Assembly: GCA_963377175.1 (NCBI GenBank)
Contig: CAUJNA010001001.1
Coordinates: forward strand, 147,050-211,049
Origin: Effrenium voratum
Lineage: Eukaryota; Sar; Dinophyceae; Suessiales; Symbiodiniaceae
Length of the DNA stretch: 64,000 bases
Direction: 5' to 3'
Part shown: in pieces, positions 38,237 to 49,135 of the stretch
Layout: each line of letters starts with the position of its first letter
Position numbering within the stretch: position 1 is the stretch's first letter
Position numbers and translations under genes: made by a program
The notes under the pieces: generated by a model
What the model was told of the DNA's origin: nothing
Seen by the model: only the letters and a program-made list of their open reading frames with translations
The model's database searches: none

Positions 38237-38757
38237 GTAAGGGTAAAATGTCAGAGAATAATTTTATGGATGAGAATTGCGCTAGCTTACCTGAAGGCTT
38301 AGTTTCAATCATCACTACTTACATTAATGGTAGTGAAGGGTGGCGAAGACTGAAACAATGTGATGCTTTAAGAGAATTACAAAGGAAATGGAAACCGTCT
38401 ATTTACACTGAACGAGTAGGAGAAAGTAGATATTATGTTGAGATTCGCAATAAATGCTTAAAAGGTGATAAAGCGCTTTCATATGCGTTGAAACCACCAA
38501 AAGAATTATTAAGAATGATGAAGTATGATGAAGAAATACAGGTTGGAATAGTAGTTAGTTCAAAAATTATGTATAATAATAATATTTGCAACAGTCGTTC
38601 TTATTCATCATCTAAACAGAATAAGATTTCAAGTAGAGCGTCATTACAATACCATATTGAACAAGCAGTTGAAGAAACCAAACAGACTATGAAACGACAC
38701 GAAATCATTACTATCGAACATGTTGCAATTGAAATTTATAGAAAACAGAAACAATGA
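38233..38757 (+). CDS. Hypothetical protein, 174 aa, F-box-like segment
   Basis: SLPEGLVSIITTYINGSEGW near residue 18 resembles an F-box-like first helix, as in the proteins at 18,247 and 34,340. A basic, Ser-rich middle follows, then a helical C-terminus (HIEQAVEETKQTMKRHEIIT). No family recognised. The promoter is shared almost base for base with the left-arm gene at 18,465. A second in-frame Met at residue 6 is possible as the start, but the first fits the usual distance to the promoter motif. Confidence 0.55.
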   Translation: MSKGKMSENNFMDENCASLPEGLVSIITTYINGSEGWRRLKQCDALRELQRKWKPSIYTERVGESRYYVEIRNKCLKGDKALSYALKPPKELLRMMKYDEEIQVGIVVSSKIMYNNNICNSRSYSSSKQNKISSRASLQYHIEQAVEETKQTMKRHEIITIEHVAIEIYRKQKQ

Positions 38758-38766
38758 TTTCATGGC

Positions 38767-38798
38767 TTAATCATAATATTTAATTATAATATGATTAA
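38767..38798. terminator. Hairpin after the 174-aa gene
   Basis: TTAATCATA pairs with TATGATTAA around a 14-nt AT-rich loop, about 10 bp past the stop codon. The right half is nearly identical to the hairpin after the 153-aa gene. Confidence 0.5.
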
Positions 38799-38909
38799 AC
38801 AGTGTAAACTTTTATAACCTTTCATTATACTGTAATTTCAACCTATAAAACATAACTAGACAATCACATAAAAATCACATAAAAAGAAGTTGTTAAGATA
38901 TATTAAGAA

Positions 38910-39146
38910 ATGGTTGTGAAGCAAACTATAATGAATAATTATGGAATGACAGAAGAAAAAGCAACAGAAGACTATGGTGAATTCTTCAAATGCAACAGAT
39001 GTCTTTATGATAAAACAATTGATGAATTTGGAAATGTAAAAAGTGGAAAAAGATATAAATATTGTCAAGAGTGTAGAACGAAAATAAATAATTGTAGAGA
39101 TAAACGTCAAAGAAAACAAACGACCCAGCAACACCCCAGAACTTGA
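38910..39146 (+). CDS. Small zinc-ribbon-like protein, 78 aa
   Basis: FFKCNRCLYDKTIDEFGNVK and then YKYCQECRTKINNCR give a C-x2-C...C-x2-C zinc ribbon. A family with this form (CxxC-x-F-x-x-F, then YC-x-x-CR) is widespread in phycodnaviruses and phages as small DNA-associated or recombination-endonuclease-like fragments; the HNH residues are absent here. The start is preceded by GATATATTAAGAA, the TATATTAAG box without the 15-nt motif. The last codons extend into the right TIR. Confidence 0.6.
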   Translation: MVVKQTIMNNYGMTEEKATEDYGEFFKCNRCLYDKTIDEFGNVKSGKRYKYCQECRTKINNCRDKRQRKQTTQQHPRT

Positions 39147-39381
39147 TAACTACTAAAAGGGTCAACTCTTTCAAATGAAAAAAATGTTTGCCCCCAGCCC
39201 AACAATGAACAAGGGGGGCAATTACCCAAATGATTACCTTAACGAAAACGATAAATAAGCTCCCTAAAAACCCTCTTTTCAAAACGAATAAGGGGGAACA
39301 TAGATTTGAGATGAACATAAAAACCATAACAGGCAACCCTCAACAGACTTCCCCCCAGGCCCCCTACTTCTTCTATTTTTT
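39131..39381. repeat. Right terminal inverted repeat of the PLV
   Basis: Reverse complement of 17,584-17,834. The outer 160 bp match the left copy without difference and the inner 90 bp are diverged (for example AATTGCCCCCC on the right copy's complement against AATTGTCGCC on the left). Confidence 0.9.
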
Positions 39382-39394
39382 CCCCTCCCCCCCC
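39382..39394. repeat. Possible right target-site duplication (low complexity)
   Basis: CCCCTCCCCCCCC, same as 17,570-17,582. It is followed by A8 and shortly by long G tracts (39,420-39,453), so the real duplication cannot be separated from simple sequence. Confidence 0.4.
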
Positions 39395-39651
39395 AAAAAA
39401 AACCTACGTATTTGATGTCGGGCGGGCGGGGGGGGGGGGGGAAGGGGGGGGGGGTTATCCTCTATCCTCTAGTAAGTATCCGACACGCCGAGCAATGTCG
39501 GCGGACGTAGACAAGCAAGTTTATTCTTAACTATAGTGTGGGGATTGATTGCTTCACAGTGTCCAGTTCGGCATGTTTGCCGATGCCTCCATGTTCCGCT
39601 TTTTTGCGACCTTCAACAATTACAGTTTCATTTGAAGGGAACTCCAGCGAC

Positions 39652-39780
39652 GGGGTTGATCAAGATTCCTGGCGCCTAAATGAACTTGTCACGTGTCCTT
39701 TCCCATTTAATGGGACATATCATGATTTTAGTGGTTTTTCTCAATGGTCATCCCATGGAAAGGACCTTTTGATCAACCCC
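39652..39780. mobile_element. MITE-like element, 129 bp, 12-bp inverted ends
   Basis: GGGGTTGATCAA at the left end and TTGATCAACCCC at the right end are exact inverted repeats. The interior has a CCATTTAATGGGA palindrome. A related copy starts at 89. It lies 270 bp right of the viral element. Confidence 0.65.
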
Positions 39781-42680
39781 ATATGGCTTTCTTTGAAACG
39801 AGTTGAATTTCCTCTTGGCCTCCATTTACGACCCCCCCGCCCTGTTGAACGTTTCCGCAAAAGGCACCCTCGGGCAAAAAAGCACGGAAACACGCTCATG
39901 GGTGGCTCGCCATTTTTAGGGCTCGTCATTCTGAGGGGACCCACCAACAATGCTGGTTTCCCTCTCGTTTCAACAGAGGGTACCCTCACAAGCAAGACAG
40001 ACCCATGCATCACACCCATGTTTGCTTCTGGATCTTTAGATTTGCCCTTTCGGAACCGACTGACTGTCAGCAGATCCGCAAACTCCCAGCGACTTTGAAC
40101 GTGTCCGGCTTTCTTTCTTCCTTCCCTGGGGCTGGCAAGAGTTGGAAATCAAGCCCCCGACTTGGCCTAAGCAGCTTCCTTTGGCATTCCCGGGGTGGGT
40201 CAAAAAATTGGATGACAAGCCAGACCCGCCTCGAAAGAAGTTTGTTTGCATTCAAATCATGGCCCTTCTTGGAAGGGAACCAGACATACTTTGTTTAAAG
40301 ACTAGTTGTCGGACCACGTTTAAGCAAAGGGTTGCCAATTGTGGTGATCACCGAGCTCGAGCCAATGTGCGTCTCTTAATGCAATGTCTCACTCGAGCCT
40401 CGCCCAATCCCTTTACCTGGATGCAAAGTAAGAGCCTCACTATTGGAAATCGATGCGGAGAGTATCATCAGACCTCGGTTGTCTCAAGGGAACCGTTTTG
40501 TTCCAGGCTTTCATGGTCTTTTAGTTCCGGACAGTTCGGGTTGCTGGGGATGCCTGCTTGCATATGGCTTGTTTTGAGTCGGTGCTTTGTTTGCATTGGT
40601 TTTGCAAGGAAACGAGGAATAAACATCATGTTGCAGGGTCCACTAAGGAAAGACTCTCATATAGGAAGCTTAATCACAGAGCCAGATGGGAGCCCACGGT
40701 CCCTGCGTTTTTTTGTCACTCCCCTTCTTCGCCGGCGGCTTGGCAAGTGTGCGCATCGGAAACTGAGACACGGGGTATACGTCTTTCTCTGGAACATGGT
40801 TTGCACGCGCTTTTTGTTCTTTTTCCTGTAGGTCCTTTTTTCGTACTCTCTTGCTCTTTTAATATCCTACAGGGGTGGATCCACCAAAAACGCATGCAAT
40901 CCGTTTCCTGGACTTTCGTTGAGGCTACCCGGGAAACCAAAAGGACACCCGAAGCCATTTTGCCGGACCGCACACCCGCAGGTCACGGCCCTCTTCGTGC
41001 CGGAGCTGGGCTGGCGGGACCCGGGTTTCGACCGAAAGATAGCTCGTGTTGCCTTACACGCCGCGGGTCCCTGACATTGAACCACGTCAGTTGTTGGTGG
41101 CCCAAACATGCCTCAACTCCACTGGGGGAGAACCAGATATCAGATTTGTCACGTACTTGGTACTGAAAGAAGGGGAACATACATGATTGGTTGCCTGTAC
41201 CATTCTTGCACTCGGCTCAAGCGGTGGGATCCCAAAGAGCATTCTTGGATTGGGAGTGGCTTTCAAGAAACGAGCAGCGCCCAGCTGAACTCACTCACAT
41301 GCAGAACGACGCCCACAGCAAGTCATGGAGTGCTGGAGTCTTTTGCACGCCAGAACATCCATATCACAAGTCAGATAAGCAGCAAGACTCAGCACTTTAC
41401 TGGGAATTGTATGTGTTTCTTAATTACTTCATTGGGTTGTTCGAACGCAATCTGCGAAAAATCCTGTGTCAGATGGGTCCCACTACGGATTGTGGATACA
41501 TCTGGGTCCCCCATTTGGAACACCCCAGAAATTGGCGCCTCGGCCCCGTCAATTGGGTTTAGCTCCAAAGGGCCACCTTTGCTTTCTTTGGCTTCCCTGT
41601 AGATTTGAGTGGGGCGTCTTCCCACTGTTGTGGGTGACACCTCGGTTCTACTTAGATCCGTTCCCTAAAGACAGAACCTGGTGGCCAAAAGGAGGTCCTT
41701 TAAACTGTGAGACACACAAAAGCGGGTTTAAACAATATTGGCTTCAGCCACTGACACGATGGGTGGCCTTCCCAAAGCGAACACGGAAGCTCCCAGGACC
41801 GTTTGGAAGACTTGGGTTCCATTTACAAAGGGGGAGCTTCCGGCTGTTACTTTGAGGGCGCGTATAGACCCCATCCCCTCTTTGCTTGCAGGTTTTTACT
41901 TGGTTTCAGTGGGGTTTTCCCGCCTTTCACCCAGGAGTCAGGCTTTGTTAGGTTTGTGGTTGTCCCTTGCGCCCACTCAAAGCGTTTGGACCTTTCCCGC
42001 CGCAGATCCGTTTGGACCTTTCCCGCCTTTGGGGTTTTCCATTTCGCCCACTCAAAGCGTGACCTTTCACGCCGCAGACCCGCGTGGGCAGAACAAAACA
42101 CCGGCAGAGAGAGAGCTCCGGGAGGTTCCTTCTGGCCCCCGGGCTGCTGGCCCTGCTGCTGGGCACCGCCGGCTGTGCCGCGCCGGGCAGCCCAGCCGAA
42201 GAGCGCTTCAAGCGCCCCTCCCCCCCAGTGTCGGGCGGTCTGACAACGGGAAACGGGGGAAAACGCCACTGTGGCTGTTTTTGCTTCACCCTTGTTGGAC
42301 CAGGTTTTTGTGTGTTTTGTTTTTTGGGGTTCTGTGCAATTTTAGAGGGCTGCAAAAACACAGCTGGAGCTACCATTCCAAGGGCATCGGCACCCGTAAA
42401 ATCGCAACATTATGCTTTTGGTTTCCCCCCCCAAAAAAATGGGGTACTCCCCAAACCTTTGAAACTGAAGAAGTTTTGGTAAAAGCTCGGATGTGCTGCT
42501 TGCAGCCTTCGCCCATTGCAGTTACGCCATTTCTGCCTTGGATCTTCGCATTTCGGAAATAGGATGACTGATCCTGGTTTTCCACTTTAGTCAAGAAAAC
42601 AGTTGTCCAGTTTTTTCTTCCATGGCCGCGGCCAATGGGCAAGTAAGGGAGGTTAAAGGGTCAAACATAGGTCTGGCCGA
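39781..42680. other. Host sequence right of the element; two weak exon candidates
   Basis: No named gene. A GC-rich frame at about 40,981-41,076, after a CCGCAG acceptor-like site, reads VTALFVPELGWRDPGFDRKI and then ARVALHAAG, which looks protein-like but unknown. A second island near 42,118-42,240 reads LLAPGLLALLLGTAGCAAPG, resembling a signal peptide. Two CTTTCCCGCCGCAGA words are repeated near 41,990-42,080. Neither exon is certain. Confidence 0.3.
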
Positions 42681-42693
42681 CCCAGTACAAGAA

Positions 42694-42837
42694 GTGTGTG
42701 TGTGTGTGTGTGTGTGTTTCTGTGTCTGTGTCTGTGTCTGTGTCTGTGTCTGTGTCTCTGTCTGTGTCTGTGTCTGTGTCTGTGTCTGTGTCTCTGTCTG
42801 TGTCTGTGTCTGTGTCTGTGTCTGTGTGTATCTGTGT

Positions 42838-42869
<32 letters not shown>

Positions 42870-42872
42870 TTG
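42694..42872. repeat. (GTGTCT)n / (GT)n microsatellite
   Basis: Hexanucleotide TGTGTC repeats flanked by GT repeats. The Cys/Val, Ser/Val and His/Arg frames across it are artefacts. Confidence 0.95.
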
Positions 42873-45800
42873 TTAATTTTGAAGGGTGCCTGGTGTCCCG
42901 ATTTTGACGCGAACCCAGAAGATTTCATCTTGTGCCGACTTTTAAATCTGGAACGGAGAGTTGTGAAGGACAACTATCTTTGTGCATGTCGACGGCACAT
43001 TATCCGAGTCCTCCTTCTTTTGCAAATCAATGTATGTCTTGGCTTGACTGGGGCGCGGGATTGGGATTTTGACCCGGGTTTGGCGGATCGCATGGAGAAA
43101 GATAGGTTCGCATTGGCTTGGTTTGGGTCCAGTGGTGGGCTTGATTGTTTGATTGCTTGTTTGCGTGGGTGTTAGCTGTTAGTCTGCTTTCATGGTTTGC
43201 TTGTTCCCGTGGTCGGCTTTCTTGTTCCTTCCTTTGTTCCTTTGTTCCCTTGCTCCTCTGAGATGACCCTTCAAACACCATCCCACCAATGGTGGCTCAA
43301 TTGGCGTTGAGAACTCAGGTCAAGGGGCAGCCCTTCAAAGCTGCTGGAGGCGGCAGCGGACCAGCGGCTGTTTCATGGGCTGACTTTCTTCACTTTGGTT
43401 TGGACCGTTTGGGTTTGGGCCAAAAATTAAGCACCAGGGGACCACAGGGTTTACTCCTTGGTTCCATTTACCAGGGTTCCATTTTGGGTACTTATTTCTG
43501 ACCACAGCCATTTTAGGGGCGAATCAACAAATGGTTACTTGTTCGGCCAATCCACTCAAGTGAGTTGGCTGCAGTGAACTCAAGCCAAAGGATGTGTTGT
43601 TGTTTTTTTCGGCAACACGAATGAGTCGCCTATCAGGTGTTTTTGCGACCTATGCTTAAACAACAGCTTTCCCTGTTTTCAGTTTGGTGAATTCCCATGC
43701 TTCATCGAGATGGCTGCCTGTGCCATAGCCCGTCCTGATTTCTGATGTTCTTCCAATTGTTCAAAGGGTGTGCATTGTTCTCAAAACTTTCAGCCCTTTT
43801 CAGCCCTCTGTGACCCTTTCTGGGACCTCAGTTGACAAAAACGCGAACCGTTCCGCAGGCGCAGCTCGCGGTCTTCACCTTCCTGGTAGTGCCGAAGCGG
43901 AAATTTCTTCGGCCCGAAGCTGGTTCGATGGGGAATAATCAGGTAGTTTTTGGGTGGTGGTTTGGATGTGTTTGGATTTGGATTTGAACAACTGGTGCTT
44001 GTCGGCAAATGGGCAAACTAGCCCTTAACCACCAAACCGCCAATCCGAACCACCAATTGGAGGGAAGCTGATTCACCTTTAAACAAATCTGAGTGAGCGT
44101 GTCCCCTGGTTTTCCTATTGGGTGGTTTTCCCATTGGCTCCCTTAAACATCTTCCCAAAAATGATACCTTCAAAAAGTCAGACCCAAATCAAATGAACCT
44201 GGTTCCTAGGACATCCCAAGCGGTTGTTCCCTGATCACCAGCAAGTCTTTGTCATAACCAGTAGGCTTGGTGGTTCCCAGGCATCCCCTGAGGCTTTTAG
44301 CTGTGCAGGGTTTTCTGGTAGTTTCCGCTACAACACAGGGGATCTGCAGCCCAGTGGATACTGCTGTAAATTGTTTAGACGCGGGTGAGTTGGGTTCGGT
44401 GGGTGACTTGGTTCTTTAGACCCAGGAAGAAGAGGGGGGGGTCCTTTTGGTTTCCTTTGAAGACCATCCAACGGCATATTGTGTGATTCGACTAGCCTTG
44501 TTGTATATCTGTACATGTGTGTCCTCTTTGTGTGTGTCTCGCCGTTTTGGGGTTGTGTTTGAGTGGGCAACAAATGCCCGTTTGTCGTGTGGACCCGTGC
44601 TATGGTCGTTCTTGTTTCTCTGGTGAGACGGCATTCCTGGGGACCGGCGCCGCAACCAAAAGTATGGCACCCCCGATGCCCTTCTGTGCCACGCACAGAA
44701 TTGGCTCACCTGCGTGCGTGGATCATCCAGATCCGCGCTCTACCTTTGATCCCAGAAATGCCAGTGGACCATCCATCTCAAAACTCCCCTGCCCCATAGC
44801 AAGTCTCAACAGAACCCTGCGGGCGCGGGTTTCTCAAATGAATGCTTTCTTAACATTGCGTAGAACTATCAACCAAAAGGGGGTACCCGTGTGTCACTCC
44901 ATCTAGATGGGTGTTTCTTTGGGGTGCGTCCTTGAGGCGCTTCTGTTGGCTGCTGCCGGCATGTTTATCTTCCACTATGTCGTCTTGGCCCCAGGTGGGA
45001 AGGGGCTGTTTTTTTGTTTTTTTTTGTTTTTTTCAGGACCTTACCCATCACAGTAGAATGTGGTTTTGGGGGATTTTCAAATCCACCAGGAGCTTGTACT
45101 GCATATGCTCAGATGCTGAGATTTTGGAACGGATGCTGGCGCTGCCAGAGATGCTGGGATATTGCCATGGCCGCGGATGGATGCTGGAGCTGCTGAGCTG
45201 ATGCTGGGGACGCTGAAGATGATGCTCGAACAAGCTCATTTTAGGTGATTGCCCTGTATAATTCCGGAATTCGTGTTCGTGAAATCCACAAATGCAACTG
45301 CCCATGCTCTTGCAATGTTGCTGACACAATACCGCAGGAAGGATTGATATTCCACTTGGCGTTTCCAGACGCCACTTGTGATTCACTGAATAGTGTGCTG
45401 CTGTGCTCCACCGTTTTGCCACACAATCTACTGGAAATGTTGGCAGATGGGGGATCCAACCTGTTCCCCTGCTCGTTATAGGGCATCCAACGTAGCTTCA
45501 GCGTCGACTCAACTGAGCACCGACTTGTGCCATGGAAAATAATTCTTGCCTCCCTCAATCTGATTCCTTTTCTCTTTCTTTGTCGGTGTTTGTGCAGTCT
45601 CCCGGGTGTGCCGGTTAGACCGTTGCAGTTTGGAAGGGTTTGCGGACGTAACTAGTGCAGAATGCCCCGATTGTTTCTGGCATTGACATCCATTCAGTGC
45701 CATCTGGCAAGGGCCTCACGCAGTTCTCCTGATGCTAATAAAAGTCCAGGTCTTGCTCCAGAAACAAGCGATGCAATGCATGCCAACTCTTGGGCCTAAA

Positions 45801-47750
45801 TCAAAACGAATCAAGGAACAAATCCCAATGCCCGTGAAATGTTTCTGCTTTGGATGAATGCTCTCAGGTGGCAGCGAGTCATTGGGTCTTTGAGGGCTGT
45901 GTGAAGTACAGGACTTGATGCGAGTCGGATGGCGGGCCAATGCGAACGCGCCCGTGATGGTTTATGTCTCGGCATATGATGCGATTTGGGAGGAACCCCA
46001 TGACTTAGCGGAACTTTCAGCCACAGCCAGCGGAACTCACATGTTTTCATGTCCATTGTCGGCATAGTTTGACCATGGTCCAACACACAACATGTTTAAC
46101 ACAACACCATCAGCCGGGAACGCAGTCTTCTTATGAAGGGGAATGCCTTGCCAGACAGCTCCCGCTTCACTGCAACTGGGGTCTCCTCCAAAACTGGCCC
46201 AGGAAGATGGTCAAGTGCCAAATAACCCAGTATGTTTGATATCCTCTAAAGTTTTTAACAGGATGGATAAGTTTTGACTTGCTCAGACACCTTGTTTGAT
46301 TGGGTTCGGAGTACCCCATAGTCTTTGGTCATCTTGATGCTTTCCATGACCCAGTTGACCCTTCGGCAGACAAACAACATGGAGCCAATTCGGACCAGAA
46401 TCCGAAGAACACTTATTCTTTTGTGTACCCCAGATTTCGAGCCGCGCTTCTTGGCTGCCGTTGCATGGAACTCTAAAAAATAGACCATCTTACCATAAAA
46501 CCGAACGGTCCAAACTCCAAGTGAGAAACGGAACCTTGAAATGGGGTGACATCGTTTGGGTTTTTAAAGGGGCAGCCAAAAAGAGAACCATCAACCGCTG
46601 AACATCTGCACGTTGCTATGCGCCTGCCGGGTGGATTTTTTTCCGCAAAGCGTCCGGGCTTTTGTCCAGATCCCATGGGCGAAAACGTTTGGTTCACTTG
46701 AGATGTCTGCCGAAGCAACCGGACAACGGTGCCCTCGAAAAGTACACTTGTATGGAATGAGTTGCTTCCCCACAAAGGCGTGGACAAGTTCACGGACTTG
46801 TCTTCGGGGGGAAAAAACAAAAACGCACCGCTTCCCATTGAAGACAAGGTCCATGGGTTCCAAAGAAATCCGTTTTCCTTTTGTTTCCTTGGAAACCAGC
46901 CTGAGAAGGGTACCCTTTTGCCTCAAAAAGTTGGAAGGGCACCCTTTGTCGTGTTGTTTTGGAGGCAAACCAAAGACATCCCATTCTTCTTTCGGCTGCA
47001 GTGAGCTTGCCGTCGGAGGACGGAGGGGGAGTGGGGCAGCGGCCGGGTGAAGGAGGCGCTAGAAGCGGTGCACCAACAGCCCGGCGCCTCAGATGGCCGA
47101 CAAAGTTCCAAAATTTGGCTGTGTCTTGTTTTTGGCGGTGCCCCCCCAAAAACACGCGGGCTTTTTCCCCAGTTGGTTTCACCTTAGAAAAACGAACCTC
47201 AAAAGGGGGTGTTCCCCCCAAAAAAAGAAAGGCAGCTCCTCCGAACGTATTTGGTTTTCCTTTTGGTCCCTGCAAACCAAGCCAAGCATTTTGGCACCAA
47301 ACACACGAATCCGTATGTTGACCCGCTTCCCGGGCTCGATCACGGGCTCCGAAAGCGGATGCGCACATTGTGCAAGAGATCTGAGCCCAGGTGGGCTTTT
47401 GAAGGAAGGGTCTCTGAGATATACCCAGTCCATTGCCCTGTACACTGTGACACGCAAGTCAAGGATTTCAGAGAACCACAAGTTCGCCCTCGAACAAACA
47501 TGGCCGGCCCGCAAGAAAGGTCACTAGGACCCGCTGGGTTTGGACATGCGAAATGCTCCACCGCCTCTCCTGAAAGGCCGTGCACCCCGCTCCCCTTTTC
47601 AATGTTGCTGGCGTTCACAAAAGGTGGTGCAGGATTGCGGTCATTCCAACATGTTTGCAACCAAGGGCCCTTAAACTTCCAAAGTCAAATGGAGAGCGCG
47701 AGAATTTTGTAAACCGTCGCGCAAGCGGTGCAAGATTTTGTCTGTCAACA
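42873..47750. other. Host non-coding sequence, no gene supported
   Basis: Contains a diverged dispersed repeat (43,417-43,515, same family as 1,925 and 50,663) and T-rich tracts. A GC-rich island at about 47,000-47,100 after a GCTGCAG site could be an exon (frame with GRVKEALEAVHQQPGASDG), not recognised. Nothing else is supported. Confidence 0.3.
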
Positions 47751-47754
47751 GTAC

Positions 47755-48510
47755 TGATTAGTCGGTAGAGCTCTGTCATCAAGCCGTTTTGTTTCGGTTT
47801 GTTGGCATGCGTCGCGATGCGATGGCCAGCGGTCAACTCCACATGACTCAGGAAAGTAGTGCACCTTGCCAATTCAACAGGGGCTCCAGTAGATAGCAGC
47901 TGAATGCTGCATTCAGCGATGCGTTGAACACTGCATGGAACACTACATCGACACTCACTGAACAGCACATTGACCACTACATTGAACACTGCCAAAGCCG
48001 CGTGCAAGCTGGAGTTTTCTACAAACCGACTAAATGATTGAACCAGCAAGTGCAGAGCTTCAAATGGCGGACTTTTATCGCGATTTCGGCAGTGTTCAAT
48101 GAGTGCTCAATGTAGTGTTCAATAAGTGCACATTGTAGCAGTGAGTGTGGCGCTGACTGCCATGCTCAGCACAAACGCCTTGCGCGCAAAGATAATTATG
48201 ATTGCTCTGTCAGCAAGCAGTTTTGTCCTTTTCGGTTCATAGGCATGCGTCGCGATCAAACATGACTGAGGCAAGCAGCGCAATTCGCCAAACCAACAGA
48301 AGCTCCAGCAGATAGCGGCTGAACACTGCATGTAGCGATGCGTTGATCGCTACATTGAACACGACATCGAACATTGATTGAACAGCACATTGAACACTAC
48401 ATTGAATGAACTCTACGCTGAACACTGCCAAAACCGTGTAAAAGCCAGCAGCGGTTCAACAAATGGACTATGTGATGGTGCGCATTTCCGGCAATGTTCA
48501 ATGTAGTGTT
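47755..48510. repeat. Imperfect tandem duplication of about 330 bp
   Basis: 47,768-48,090 and 48,208-48,500 share an ordered set of blocks: GCTCTGTCA, GGCATGCGTCGCGAT, CTCCAG(T/C)AGATAGC, GCGATGCGTTGA, and many CATTGAACACTACATTGAAC words. Within each copy the ACTACATTGAAC word is itself repeated in both orientations. Confidence 0.7.
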
Positions 48511-48967
48511 CAATGGTTCAATGTTGCCGAATTAGCAAGTACGATCCGTCCGGCAGGGCGGGACGGTCAATTATCACAATACTTTGTGTATGATAGTCCT
48601 AACAAAAGTTCCGGCGTCGAAGATTGACAGTGCATACCATCGTAGGTCTCATCGTGAAAGTGAAACGGCTGTAATTGCGTTTGACTTCCAGAAGCTCAAC
48701 TTTTGTGTGGCCAGCGTATGTTTACATACATGTTTGACGCAAGGTGCAGCCGGGTGGCGTGGTTAAACCGTTGCTGCTGGGAACCCATGTGTGAAAGCGT
48801 GTGAAACATCACCAGATTCATTCAATGCGGGGTGTCTTTTGCTGAGGGCGCCGCGGACGGTTTTGGCGGAAAACAAGAACACCTGGCGTCCCTCTATTTT
48901 GGCACATGCCCATGTTGCAAACCCAACGCGACCTCCAAATGGGACCGCCCGTGAAAGAAGGATTGCT

Positions 48968-49135
48968 TGCTGTGTGTGAGTGTGTTTGTGTGTGTGTGCG
49001 TGTGTGCGTGTCTGTGTGTCTGTGCGTGTGTGTGCGTGTGTGCGCTCGTGCGTGCGGGCGTGCGCGCGTGCGGCGTGCGCGTGCCCCGTGCGCGTGCCCC
49101 GTGCGCGTGCCCCGTCCGCGTGCCACCGTACTCGT
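48968..49135. repeat. GT/GCGT microsatellite and GTGCGCGTGCCCC minisatellite
   Basis: Alternating GT/GCGT sequence passing into three to four copies of a 13-bp CGTGCGCGTGCCC unit. Confidence 0.85.

Larger units (their letters stand above)
17584..39381. mobile_element. Complete endogenous polinton-like virus (PLV/Polinton-type element), 21.8 kb
   Basis: The element is defined by 251-bp terminal inverted repeats, an abrupt drop to AT-rich sequence, and dense genes without introns. It encodes the hallmark set: rve integrase (36,572-37,498), protein-primed family B polymerase (19,585-23,332), PLV-type major capsid (29,053-30,435), penton (26,579-27,433) and packaging ATPase (34,872-35,627). It also has a lipase-like protein, two GIY-YIG nucleases and a large fibre. 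The integrase explains its insertion in the host chromosome, and the polymerase plus TIRs fit protein-primed replication of a linear genome. Structural genes and integrase are open, but the polymerase has three frameshifts. An adenain-type maturation protease and a helicase, common in Polintons or virophages, were not recognised. The host is probably a dinoflagellate; an algal giant virus partner is possible but unseen. Confidence 0.93.

Noticed and set aside
39230..39415. Open frame present in both TIR copies (also 17,388-17,735 minus strand)
   Set aside because: Identity of the two frames follows from the TIR itself; the frame runs into homopolymer flanks, lacks the promoter box and shows no domain.
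41203..41217. Possible relic of the dinoflagellate spliced leader (GGCTCAAG)
   Set aside because: Only the last eight bases match; the rest of the leader is not present, so a chance match is likely.
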